Assembly: GCA_021204635.1 (NCBI GenBank)
Contig: JAJPZB010000046.1
Coordinates: forward strand, 1-19,758
Reading direction: 5' to 3'
DNA from: Opitutia bacterium
Lineage (GTDB): Bacteria > Verrucomicrobiota > Verrucomicrobiia > Opitutales > UBA953
Length of the DNA: 19,758 nucleotides
How positions within the stretch are numbered: the stretch's first letter is position 1; every line of letters starts with the position of its first letter. The position numbers and the translations under genes are program-made. Under the pieces are notes generated by a model. It had not been told where the DNA came from and ran no database searches. It worked only from the letters and a program-made list of their open reading frames with translations. Positions 1-7,473 of this stretch are shown here, one piece after another.

Positions 1-1
1 C

Positions 2-70
2 CCCACCACCAACCCTGCCACCACTAACCCTGCCTCCGCCACCAACCCGATTTCCACCACCAACCCGGCA
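2..70 (+). repeat. CCACCAACCC repeat translated in frame as a TTNP linker
   Basis: Four units of the window-wide ACCACYAACCC repeat stand in tandem. Cut at each ACCAC or GCCAC they are 15, 18, 18 and 15 bases long, all multiples of three. In the TolC frame they read TTNPA, TTNPAS, ATNPIS, TTNPA with no stop. This suggests the repeat is used here as a flexible coding linker rather than being 5' intergenic sequence. Confidence 0.75.
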
Positions 71-1612
71 GTGCCCGACACAGAGAAAAAACGCGATGGC
101 AGGAAGCTGAACATTCGCCCCGTCTCGGACAAGGAAATCGACGAAATTGTCGGCGTCACAGGTAAAATTTCCCTGCGGGAAGCAATCCCGCAGGCGCTGC
201 GCAAAAACCTCGGCATAGCGATCTCGCGCGTCGAACACGCAAGCATGGAGGAAACGCCGGAAATCGCCGAAGCGGAATTTGACCCGACGCTCTCGTTCTC
301 CTCGCAATACAACAACGACGGCAACGCATATTGGCGCCACGACAGAGTGGCGGGAAGTTCGTCGCACGACTGGGCAAACGAAATTGCGCTCAGCAAAAAA
401 TTCTCATACGGCACGGAGGCGAGCATTTACGGGGATTTCAACCGCACATACAACACGACGGCGCCATACTCGCCGGCGTCCGGCGCAGCTGTCGGCGTGG
501 AAATCACCCAACCTCTGCTGAGCGGCTTTGGCGAAGAGGTCAACCTCGCGCCGCTCGTGCTTGCGCGGCAAAACGTTTTGCAATCGAAGCTCAGCCTGCG
601 CAAATCGACGCTCGACCTGCTCTACGACGTCGAGGTCGCATACCAAAATCTCGCGGCGGCATTCGCGCTCGTCCACGCGCGGCTCAGCAGCCTGCGCCAC
701 GCGGAATTTGTCCTCGAGCAAGCCAAGAAGCTGCGCGCGCTCAACTCGGCGACGCGCGAAGACGTTTTGCAGGCAGAGGCGGACGTCGCGTCGAACAAGG
801 TAAATCTCGTTTCCGCGCGGCAAAGCGTGCAGGACTACGACGACGAACTGCGCAAACTTCTCGGGCAAACCGGCGAGACGCAGACCGGCGTCTATCGCGT
901 TGCCCCACTCCGCGACGACATTCCGGCGGAGACAATTTCGTTCGCGGAGTGGATTCGCCAAGTCCGCGACTTCGATATCGATTCGCAAATTCAGGAAATC
1001 GAGCGGGAAAAGGCTGAGCTGAACTACAAAGTCGCTCTCGATGCCGACAAGCCCTCGCTCGACCTCGTCCTCGGCGCAGAATTTTCCGGCGCAGACAAAT
1101 CGCCGGGCTACGCGGTGACCGGCATAGTTGACAGACCCGGCTACAACGCGGGCGTGGGAATAAAATTTTCGATGCCTATCGGATTCCGGCAGGCGCGCGC
1201 AGAATTGCGCCAGGCGGAACAGGCGCGCACAAACGCCGCGCTCTCGATCGCGCAGGCTTTGCAGGAAGCAATGTTCGACGCGCGCTCGGCGTGGCGCGCA
1301 TGCGAATCGGCGCACGAGAGGCTTGACGCCGCAAAAACCGCACTCGCGATGCAAAACGAATCATACGAAAGTCAAGTCGCAAAATACAGCAGAGGCAGCG
1401 CGACGATGACCGACGTTCTCTCAGCGCAAAATTCGCTTGACTCAGCGAGGCTTGAAGTAATCCAGGCGGCGCTCGATGTTGCAACTGCGAGCGCGCGCAT
1501 CCACAGGCTCGACGGCAGGATTCTTTCCGAAAACGGATTCACGTGGACCGAGGTTGACTACGGCGAAGGCCCCGCCACGACAACAAACGAATCCGCCACC
1601 ACAAACTCCTGA
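2..1612 (+). CDS. TolC-family outer-membrane efflux protein, 5' end outside the window
   Basis: This is an outer-membrane channel of the TolC/OEP family, the exit duct of a tripartite efflux or type I secretion system. The start of the first OEP repeat is visible as ISLREAIPQALRKNLGIAI, about 33 residues after a GTG codon at 71. Long Ala/Gln/Glu-rich helices typical of the periplasmic barrel follow, including a second repeat near the C terminus (SQVAKYSRGSATMTDVLSAQ). GTG-71 would give a protein with no signal peptide, which is wrong for this family. The frame stays open to base 2 and reads as a Thr-Thr-Asn-Pro/Ala repeat linker, so I infer that the true start and signal peptide lie upstream. 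The C terminus (GEGPATTTNESATTNS) carries a shorter piece of similar composition. The adaptor gene follows after 20 bp, so the two form an operon. The family call is firm; the transported substrate is unknown. Confidence 0.9.
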   Translation, partial: PTTNPATTNPASATNPISTTNPAVPDTEKKRDGRKLNIRPVSDKEIDEIVGVTGKISLREAIPQALRKNLGIAISRVEHASMEETPEIAEAEFDPTLSFSSQYNNDGNAYWRHDRVAGSSSHDWANEIALSKKFSYGTEASIYGDFNRTYNTTAPYSPASGAAVGVEITQPLLSGFGEEVNLAPLVLARQNVLQSKLSLRKSTLDLLYDVEVAYQNLAAAFALVHARLSSLRHAEFVLEQAKKLRALNSATREDVLQAEADVASNKVNLVSARQSVQDYDDELRKLLGQTGETQTGVYRVAPLRDDIPAETISFAEWIRQVRDFDIDSQIQEIEREKAELNYKVALDADKPSLDLVLGAEFSGADKSPGYAVTGIVDRPGYNAGVGIKFSMPIGFRQARAELRQAEQARTNAALSIAQALQEAMFDARSAWRACESAHERLDAAKTALAMQNESYESQVAKYSRGSATMTDVLSAQNSLDSARLEVIQAALDVATASARIHRLDGRILSENGFTWTEVDYGEGPATTTNESATTNS

Positions 1613-1632
1613 AACGAAAAAATTTCCACACG

Positions 1633-2808
1633 ATGAAAAACAAAAAATTTCTCTCAAAAATGCTCGCCACCACCACTGTCGCGGCGGGAATGCTCGCAGT
1701 TGCGGGCTGCGACGGAAATTTTTCCGCCGGCTCCGGAAGCGAGCAACCAAGCGTTGAAACCGCGACCGCGACAACGCAGGACATCGAAGAAGCGATCACC
1801 GTCTCGGGCTTCGTGAAACCGGAAACTTCCACCGAAATTAAATCCGAAATCAACGGCAGAATAACGCGAATCCTCGTCAAAAACGGCGAATCCGTGAAAG
1901 AAGGCGACCTGCTCTTGGAAATCGACCCGCAAACGTATCAGACAACCGTCGATTCCAACGACAGAACGGTGAGGCAACGCCGGTTGGACGTCGAAAAATC
2001 CGCCCGCGACCTCGAACGCACGAAAGGTCTTTTCGAAGGCGACTACGACACGGAGCAAAATTATCTTGACGCAATAACCGAGTACGAAAGCAACAAACTG
2101 CAGCTCGAAATCGCGCAAGCCGCTCTCGACAATTCCGAGCTCGAACTCGCGAAAACAAAGATCGTCGCGCCGCACGACGGCATGATTTCCGACCTCGATG
2201 TTTATGTCGGAAACGTCATTTCCGGCGCGGGCTCGTTCTCGAGCGGCACGACGCTGATGAAGGTCAACGACATGCGCACTCTGCGCGTCGAAGCCGATTT
2301 GAACGAGATCGAGGCAAACAAAATCGAGCTCGGCGCGGCGACGCAGGTGACATTTGATTCGCTCCCCAAAACCTCGTTCACGGGCACGGTGAACTACCTC
2401 TCTTCCTTTGGCGTGCAAGATTCCACGACATCGACGCTCTACAAATTTCCCGTGTGGGTGAACTTCGAGACGAGCGGCATTCTCGTGCGCCCGGGGACGA
2501 GCGCGAACCTCTCAATCCTCGTGGCAAAGGCGCAAAACGTCGTCGCCGTGCCCGCGAGCGCAATTTTCATCGAGGACAAAGTCCGATTTGTTTTCGTGAA
2601 AAAAGACGAGAGAAAATTTGAGCGCCGCCCCGTGAAGGTCGGCATCGGAAATCTGAATTTCATCGAGGTGAAAAGCGGCTTGAAAGTTGGCGACGTCGTC
2701 GCGACAACGCGCCCGTCGCAGTCTGACATTGTCGATACAGAGGGAAAAGCCCTCGGTGGCAGCGCGCCTGTCCGCGACAGAAGTTCGCACCGCAACGGTC
2801 CGCCCTAA
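1633..2808 (+). CDS. RND/MacA-type efflux periplasmic adaptor lipoprotein
   Basis: This is a membrane-fusion (HlyD/MacA-like) adaptor that joins an inner-membrane pump to the upstream TolC-type channel. The N terminus is a lipoprotein signal with lipobox LAVAGC and acylated Cys26. A lipoyl/barrel-sandwich half follows (roughly residues 55-95: GFVKPETSTEIKSEINGRI, then GDLLLEIDPQ). Next come a coiled-coil hairpin (about 100-175), the second lipoyl half (KTKIVAPHDGMISDLDV) and the beta-barrel and membrane-proximal domains (LRVEADLNEIEANKI; VPASAIFIEDKVRFVFVKKD). At 391 residues it has normal family length. It starts 20 bp after the TolC stop with no evident Shine-Dalgarno. No pump gene (MacB-like ABC or RND) lies downstream, because an intrinsic terminator follows. 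The pump must be upstream of the window or elsewhere. Confidence 0.92.
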   Translation: MKNKKFLSKMLATTTVAAGMLAVAGCDGNFSAGSGSEQPSVETATATTQDIEEAITVSGFVKPETSTEIKSEINGRITRILVKNGESVKEGDLLLEIDPQTYQTTVDSNDRTVRQRRLDVEKSARDLERTKGLFEGDYDTEQNYLDAITEYESNKLQLEIAQAALDNSELELAKTKIVAPHDGMISDLDVYVGNVISGAGSFSSGTTLMKVNDMRTLRVEADLNEIEANKIELGAATQVTFDSLPKTSFTGTVNYLSSFGVQDSTTSTLYKFPVWVNFETSGILVRPGTSANLSILVAKAQNVVAVPASAIFIEDKVRFVFVKKDERKFERRPVKVGIGNLNFIEVKSGLKVGDVVATTRPSQSDIVDTEGKALGGSAPVRDRSSHRNGPP

Positions 2809-2847
2809 TCCGCATTTTTCCGCCGCAACAATGCAGTTTTCCACGAC

Positions 2848-2889
2848 AAACCGTTCCCGAATTTGTTGCCGAGGGAACGGTTTTTATTT
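2848..2889 (+). terminator. Intrinsic terminator of the efflux operon
   Basis: A perfect 11-bp inverted repeat, AAACCGTTCCC (2848-2858) and GGGAACGGTTT (2873-2883), with a 14-base loop, runs into TTTTATTT. It lies 40 bp after the adaptor stop and ends the TolC-adaptor transcript. Confidence 0.9.
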
Positions 2890-2923
2890 GCCCCGAAAAA
2901 AACGGGAAACAAAATCAACACTC

Positions 2924-3145
2924 ATGAAAAAACTCGCAATCCCCCTGCTCGCGATATGTGCGGCTGCAATCTTCGGCGGTTGCCGCTACGAGCCAACCAC
3001 GGTTTACACATATTGGAGATTTTCGGTGGAAACCGGAACATACTCGCCGGTGCGCACCGAATACCCGATTTCCGCCGACGAGCAAAGAGAATTGGGCGTC
3101 GTCGAAACGCTCCCGCAGGACGCAAAAACCACAGAGCCGCAATAA
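2924..3145 (+). CDS. Small predicted lipoprotein, 73 aa, function unknown
   Basis: I do not recognise the family. The ATG at 2924 opens a 73-residue protein with a clear lipoprotein signal: MKK, a hydrophobic stretch, then lipobox IFGGC with Cys20. The mature part is about 53 residues, polar and aromatic near its start (RYEPTTVYTYWRF), and ends in a Gln/Glu/Thr-rich tail. A longer reading of the same frame from 2687 would begin inside the adaptor gene and cross the terminator, so 2924 is preferred. No Shine-Dalgarno is evident. It follows the terminator by about 35 bp and precedes the DJ-1 gene by 30 bp, so it may share a transcript with the latter. The lipoprotein call is good; the role is unknown. 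Confidence 0.7.
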   Translation: MKKLAIPLLAICAAAIFGGCRYEPTTVYTYWRFSVETGTYSPVRTEYPISADEQRELGVVETLPQDAKTTEPQ

Positions 3146-3175
3146 ACGCAAATTTTTCAAAAACAAGCCACAACA

Positions 3176-3748
3176 ATGCCAAAAGTACTCACGCTCATCA
3201 CAAACGGTGTCGAAGAAATCGAACTCGTCACCCCGCACGATATCATGCTCCGCGCCGGAGTGGAAAACACGCTCGTCGCCGTCGCAACGAACGGCGCCCG
3301 CTCCGTGAAAGGAAAATCCGAGCTTGACATCGCAACAAACGCAACCCTCGACGAAATCGCCGGCGCAGAAAAAGATTTCGCCAAATTGGCAGAAAAATTC
3401 GACGCGCTCTTCCTGCCGGGCGGGCCCGGCACGTGGTCTCTTCTCGACGACGGCAACGCCGCGAAAGTCGCCGCTGCCTTTGCAACAAAGGGAAAACTCA
3501 TCGCCGCAATCTGCGCCGCACCACTCATCTTGGACGCCGCAGGTCTGCTCAAAGGCAAGCAAATCGCCGCGCATTTTTGCACCTGGAAAGAATTGCCCGC
3601 CGCGAGCATTTGCCCGCCCGTTGTCCACTGCGACAACATGATCACGGCACGCGGCCCCGGCGCGGCATTCGCATTCGGTCTCGCGATCGTGGAAGCGCTC
3701 TGTGGCAAAACCGCCGCCGAGAAAGTCGCCGCCGAGACAATGGCATAG
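3176..3748 (+). CDS. DJ-1/PfpI family protein (DJ-1/YajL-like)
   Basis: This is a 190-residue cytoplasmic protein of the DJ-1/ThiJ/PfpI superfamily. Members are linked to protein and nucleic-acid deglycation, chaperone or oxidative-stress roles; which activity applies here is not visible. The nucleophile elbow AAICAAP places the reactive Cys at 113. The conserved acidic partner is Glu16 in NGVEEIE, the positions matching Cys106 and Glu18 of human DJ-1. The C-terminal signature TARGPGAAFAFGLAIVEAL closely matches the DJ-1 subfamily. LPGGPG (80-85) forms the usual glycine loop. A seven-residue insertion relative to DJ-1 lies before the LPGG strand. There is no signal peptide. A terminator follows about 30 bp after the stop. 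Confidence 0.93.
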   Translation: MPKVLTLITNGVEEIELVTPHDIMLRAGVENTLVAVATNGARSVKGKSELDIATNATLDEIAGAEKDFAKLAEKFDALFLPGGPGTWSLLDDGNAAKVAAAFATKGKLIAAICAAPLILDAAGLLKGKQIAAHFCTWKELPAASICPPVVHCDNMITARGPGAAFAFGLAIVEALCGKTAAEKVAAETMA

Positions 3749-3755
3749 TCGCTGC

Positions 3756-3895
3756 CACCACCATCGCGACACCACTAAGCCGCCACCACAAACGCTGGCG
3801 GCTTTGTTTTGGCAAGCGGGTTGGTGGTGAGGCGTCTCGGTGGTGGCGGGGAATTTGGCTTTGTGGCGACAACAATGACAAAACCCGCCACAACA
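3756..3895. repeat. CCACCAC/GGTGGTG repeat tract at the left edge of the phage-derived gene
   Basis: C-rich units (GCCACCACC, ACACCACTAAGCC) stand left of and in the terminator. G-rich units follow (GCGGGTTGGTGGTGAGG, CGGTGGTGGCGGGG), then CCCGCCACAAC. The tract therefore changes orientation within 140 bp. The phage-type reading frame opens at its right end. Confidence 0.7.
3777..3810 (+). terminator. Intrinsic terminator after the DJ-1 gene
   Basis: A perfect 9-bp stem, AAGCCGCCA (3777-3785) and TGGCGGCTT (3796-3804), has a 10-base loop and continues into TTTGTTTT. It is embedded in the CCACCAC repeat, which begins just after the stop codon. Confidence 0.85.
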
Positions 3896-3944
3896 GAGAC
3901 CGAGGACGCTTGAAAGCCCGAAGTTTGCTTTCCAGAACGAAGAT

Positions 3945-6900
3945 GTGAATGCAGAGCGAGATGTGCGGACTTTGGAGCGCGGGGACAACGAGCTTATTCT
4001 CAGTGCGGTGGCTGATTGGTTGCCCGGGGTGAAGGTGTCTATCTTGGGGAATGAGGCGTTTAACAGGGTGTTGAACGCAATTCAGCAGTTGTCAGACTTA
4101 GATAATGAGTTACTAAGGCTACAAAATCACGATAGGAAGCGTTGGTGGATACACGATAAGTCTATATTCGGGCGGTTGGCGTCGGAAATAATGAAATACG
4201 GCGATAGTCGTGAAGAGATTGACGATTATTATATTGATAATTATGTTTTTAGGTGCAAGAGGATAGATGATTCAGGTCTTTTTGAAGTATTAAATGTATT
4301 TTTTGACGATGGAAGCCAAGAAGCATACGAAGAAATCAGGCGAGGAGAAATATCCGAGTTGGGCAACAAGGGAAAGACGGGCTATAATGGTTCTGCTAAG
4401 CTACTTAAAAATGCCAATACGCAAGGAAAAGACGATAGTAATGGGATTGGAGACAACGGCTCAGCAGAAGGCGTATCTGAATTGGCTACTGGAAGAGCAC
4501 CCAGAAACTCCGCCAACGCCAAAAGAGGCAACAGAAAAAATGTGGTCTATTCGCCAGACGGTAGATTAATTGCGAGTTTGCTTACTCAAGGGCAAATAAG
4601 CAACATGCTAAAGAATGTCAGGCGGCAGATAATTGCTGTATGGCACGGGAGTGGGGCTGACTTTGAGGCTTTTAGCCGTTTGTTTGCAGAAACGGGAGAA
4701 GGCGTACAGGCTTACGGGAATGGGTTATATTTTACGAGTATAAGAGAAATCGCCGAGTGGTATGCGAAAAAGGCGGTGCGCTCTGATTCTAACATTTACG
4801 AGGAGCATTATAAGGATGCGCAATTAGTAATGGCAGATGAAGGCTATTATCCCGACAGACTGTTTGAGTATGCTGTAAGGATTTGGCACGACAACGGGAA
4901 ATCGATTGACGCAGTAAAGAAATGTTTTGACGAAGAGAGGAATAAAAACAAAAGAGACTTAGATGAAGATTCTAAGGCTTACAGCCTTAAAGGATTAGAA
5001 AAAGAATATGAAGAGTGTTTAAAAAGGCTTGAAAATAAGAGCTTAGACGCTTCGGAGAGGGAAGAACTTGAACGCAATAAGAACAAGTTAGAAGCTAAAA
5101 TAGACAATGTTAAAGCGTATATTGATGATTATTACACTATAAGATTCGACGCTATAGATGACATTGAGAGCATTTTTAACGATTATGTTAAAGATTTGAA
5201 TGACAGGGTTGGGCGTCGCCACCTTTATAAAGCAGAGTTTAACGATGACGCCTTGCTTGAATGGAACACACCGCTAACGGAGGAACAGTGGACACGTGTT
5301 TGCGATACGGTTAGGGCGAACCCGTTGAAGTATTTTAGTAGCAAAAAGAAAGCGAAAGATTTTATTGATAATAAAGCTTTTACAAAGGATGGAACTCTCC
5401 CGACACCATTTTATCTGCACAGGGCAAAGTCGCTTTACAAAGACGCAAATGCTGATAATGCAGGCGACGCGATATCAAAGCTATTGCACGACGCGGGTTT
5501 TATAGGGCATAAGTTTCCTGCGGCGTCTCACGCACGAGGCGACTATTCGCACGGGACGAATTATGTAATTTATGATGATGCAGATGTGAACATTATAGAC
5601 CACCTGCGTTTTCAGATAGCGGAGGCGGCGAATGCTATCCGTTATCAGCGAGCCTACACGGGCAGCGGGGCGAGATGGGCGGCGATTCCCGGGAATCCGC
5701 TTGGCGGGTTTGACGCGAACTTTATCGGCACTGGTGAGGGGGCGCAGGCGTATGGCTGGGGGTTCTATACGACGAGCAAATGGGGAATCGCGAAGGCGTA
5801 TGCGCAAGCAAACAGCGGGCCTTCTGCTGAAAATTTAATGGGCGAAAAAGTCGATATGCTCGTTGGTAGAATTAGAATACCGATATCAACGCTTAATAAT
5901 GACGCGGAGCGTGCTTTTTACCAAGCGCTTGTTTCGGAAATGAAATATTATGTGTATTACGGAGAAAAAGGGGACACCATTGAAAGCCAAATTAAAGATT
6001 TTGAAAAGCAACTTGACCGCGTAAAAGAAAGCATTGAAATCGAGCAACAACGTTTAAAAGAATCACCCTCGGCTGGAAATAGAAAAATAGGAATAAACCA
6101 TCTATCTTATTTTGAAGGGAGGCTTGAATTTATTAAAAGTAGCATTAAAGGATGCGAGTTGGCGAGCTCTGTGTCAGGTTCATATATTGAAAAATTTAAA
6201 AACAAGTTAGATAGAATAAGGAAAGAATATGAACAAGATAAAGCTACAATACGTCGCCACATTTACACGCTTGATTTTGACGATAACGCGGAGTTGCTTG
6301 AATGGAACACGCCGCTGACGGAGGAACAATGGGAGCGGTTTATTGCCGTGGTGAAGAAGAATATACTGCGGTTTACGTCGGAGAAAGATAAGAACGAGAT
6401 TCTTTACGCGTCTAAACCGATGTCGCCAAAGCAACTGCACAACTACGCGAAAAACGAGATTGCGAGGACGCAGAAGAATGGTCCGAGGCTGATTAGCGAG
6501 CTGTTGCGGGAGGCGGGCTTTATAGGGCACACGTTCCCTGCGGCGTCGCACGGGAGAGGGGACTATTCGCAAGGAACGAACTATGTGTTTTACGGCGAAA
6601 ATGACGCGAGAGTGGTTGACGCGCACAGGTGGCTGAGAGACGAGAACGGCGGGACTATGGGGTGGTTTAACCCTGCGACAGGGGAGATTGTGGTGAGGGA
6701 GAACTCGCGGATAGACACGGTGTTGCACGAGCTTGGGTGGCACGCGACATATGCGTGGGCGCGGGATAATGCGCCTGAACTTTTTGGGAAAATGCGGGAG
6801 TATGCGGCGAAAGCGCCACAGGAAGTGAGAGACGCCGTTGCGAAGCGTGTTGGGAAAGTGGAGACATGGCGTTTGTCGCAACAACGCCCAAAGATCCCAC

Positions 6901-6998
6901 CACCAACCCATTTTTACCACCGACCTGACACCACAAAGCGGGTTAGTGGTGGGAATTGGGTTGGTGGTGGGAGCCGTGTTTGTTGCGGGTTGGGTTAG
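3945..6998 (+). CDS. Phage-type polyvalent protein fragment with two tandem ART-PolyVal-like modules
   Basis: This resembles the very long polyvalent proteins of phages and conjugative elements that carry effector domains. Module 1 (about 230-545) has VWHGSGADF with His234, TGEGVQAYGNGLYF with Tyr262, a long charged coiled-coil insert, LLEWNTPLTEEQW, and the closing GDYSHGTNYVIYDD (Gly537-Tyr540). Module 2 (about 565-890) repeats this order with GTGEGAQAYGWGFY (595-608) and GTNYVFYG (877-884). This matches the ART-PolyVal family (H-Y type ADP-ribosyltransferase fold) from memory. A zincin-like HELGWH follows at 928-933. From about residue 978 the protein is translated repeat DNA, so the 3' end is lost. 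The frame is open upstream to 3879, reading ...LESPKFAFQNED, so GTG-3945 is probably not a real start. Base composition is clearly AT-richer than the neighbours, which suggests transfer. It is likely a non-functional or partial gene. Confidence 0.75.
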   Translation: MNAERDVRTLERGDNELILSAVADWLPGVKVSILGNEAFNRVLNAIQQLSDLDNELLRLQNHDRKRWWIHDKSIFGRLASEIMKYGDSREEIDDYYIDNYVFRCKRIDDSGLFEVLNVFFDDGSQEAYEEIRRGEISELGNKGKTGYNGSAKLLKNANTQGKDDSNGIGDNGSAEGVSELATGRAPRNSANAKRGNRKNVVYSPDGRLIASLLTQGQISNMLKNVRRQIIAVWHGSGADFEAFSRLFAETGEGVQAYGNGLYFTSIREIAEWYAKKAVRSDSNIYEEHYKDAQLVMADEGYYPDRLFEYAVRIWHDNGKSIDAVKKCFDEERNKNKRDLDEDSKAYSLKGLEKEYEECLKRLENKSLDASEREELERNKNKLEAKIDNVKAYIDDYYTIRFDAIDDIESIFNDYVKDLNDRVGRRHLYKAEFNDDALLEWNTPLTEEQWTRVCDTVRANPLKYFSSKKKAKDFIDNKAFTKDGTLPTPFYLHRAKSLYKDANADNAGDAISKLLHDAGFIGHKFPAASHARGDYSHGTNYVIYDDADVNIIDHLRFQIAEAANAIRYQRAYTGSGARWAAIPGNPLGGFDANFIGTGEGAQAYGWGFYTTSKWGIAKAYAQANSGPSAENLMGEKVDMLVGRIRIPISTLNNDAERAFYQALVSEMKYYVYYGEKGDTIESQIKDFEKQLDRVKESIEIEQQRLKESPSAGNRKIGINHLSYFEGRLEFIKSSIKGCELASSVSGSYIEKFKNKLDRIRKEYEQDKATIRRHIYTLDFDDNAELLEWNTPLTEEQWERFIAVVKKNILRFTSEKDKNEILYASKPMSPKQLHNYAKNEIARTQKNGPRLISELLREAGFIGHTFPAASHGRGDYSQGTNYVFYGENDARVVDAHRWLRDENGGTMGWFNPATGEIVVRENSRIDTVLHELGWHATYAWARDNAPELFGKMREYAAKAPQEVRDAVAKRVGKVETWRLSQQRPKIPPPTHFYHRPDTTKRVSGGNWVGGGSRVCCGLG

Positions 6999-7070
6999 TG
7001 GCGGGAGGAGTTTGTGGTGAGATTTTTTCGGAGGGGTTGGTGGTTGGCGGTTGGGTTGGTGGCGAGGAAT
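6878..7070 (-). repeat. GGGTTGGTGGTGG tract, G-rich on the plus strand
   Basis: The first units (about 6895-6940) are C-rich (CCACCACCAACCC). From 6940 the tract is G-rich: GGGTTAGTGGTGGG, GGGTTGGTGGTGGG, GGGTTGGGTTAGTGGCGGG. It also holds the reverse complement of the CCTCCGAAAAAATCTC module at about 7019-7037. It overruns the 3' end of the polyvalent gene and supplies that gene's last roughly 40 codons. Confidence 0.8.
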
Positions 7071-7174
7071 AAAGTCAGGCGACGTTCAACGAACACACTC
7101 CCTCACCACTAACGTGGTCCCCTCCCGCTAACTTAGCGGGAGAATTACGTTGGCGCTCCGGCATCGCAGGTGGG
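7071..7174 (-). repeat. Palindromic intergenic element, copy A (minus orientation)
   Basis: Read on the minus strand, the element runs from CCCACCTGCGATGCCGG through TAATT and the palindrome CTCCCGCTAA-G-TTAGCGGGAG (plus 7122-7142). It then has a second small hairpin ACCAC-GTTA-GTGGT and ends at CGCCTGACTTT. Copies lie at 15841, 16014, 16437 and 19622, all on the plus strand. Confidence 0.85.
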
Positions 7175-7392
7175 CATATTGCCGCCACCACTAACCCAAG
7201 TCCCACCACTAACCCAATCCTCACAACAATCCCAGCAGCACAATCCCTTGGCTTCACCACCAACCCAAAAATCCTGCAACACACCTTCGCCGCCTCGCCA
7301 AAAAAATCCCACCACCAACCCTCGCAGCAGACCCAAGTCTCACCACAAATCCATTTTCACCACAGTCCCGCCACAATCCTGCCACCACAAAC
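7175..7392 (+). repeat. CCACCACTAACCC tract, C-rich on the plus strand
   Basis: Units such as CCACCACTAACCCAAGTC and CCACCACTAACCCAATCC occur at about 18-base spacing and become more diverged to the right (CTTCACCACCAACCC, CCCACCACCAACCC). A reading frame through it (7170-7577) is Pro/Thr/His-rich repeat translation only. With 6999-7174 it makes up nearly all of the gap between the polyvalent and PEP-CTERM genes; I see no gene here. Confidence 0.8.
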
Positions 7393-7425
7393 AAAAGCTC
7401 CACGGGTGTGTTGCCGTGAAGCTTT
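7390..7425 (-). terminator. Intrinsic terminator of the PEP-CTERM surface-protein gene
   Basis: On the minus strand the arms AAAGCTTCACGG and CCGTGGAGCTTT (plus 7414-7425 and 7394-7405) pair at 11 of 12 positions around an 8-base loop. They are followed by TTGTTT. It lies about 50 bp downstream of the TAG at 7474-7476. Confidence 0.75.
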
Positions 7426-7473
7426 GTTGCCGTGGGTTGGTGGTGGCGGCTCTGGGTGGCTCTGTGGTGAAGA

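Noticed and set aside
404..1354. 316-codon minus-strand frame opposite the TolC gene
   Set aside because: Arg/Cys/Val-rich antisense translation with no family signature; TolC is clearly the coding strand.
2915..3988. 357-codon minus-strand frame opposite the lipoprotein and DJ-1 genes
   Set aside because: It runs through a terminator and repeat DNA and is Cys/Phe/Arg-rich without motifs.
4294..4569. 91-codon plus-strand frame inside the polyvalent gene
   Set aside because: It lies wholly within the 1017-codon frame in another phase, and its product has no recognisable features.
6940..7070. Telomere-like GGGTTAG repeats
   Set aside because: The units are irregular, internal to the contig and present in both orientations; only the short GGGTTAG string resembles telomeric DNA.
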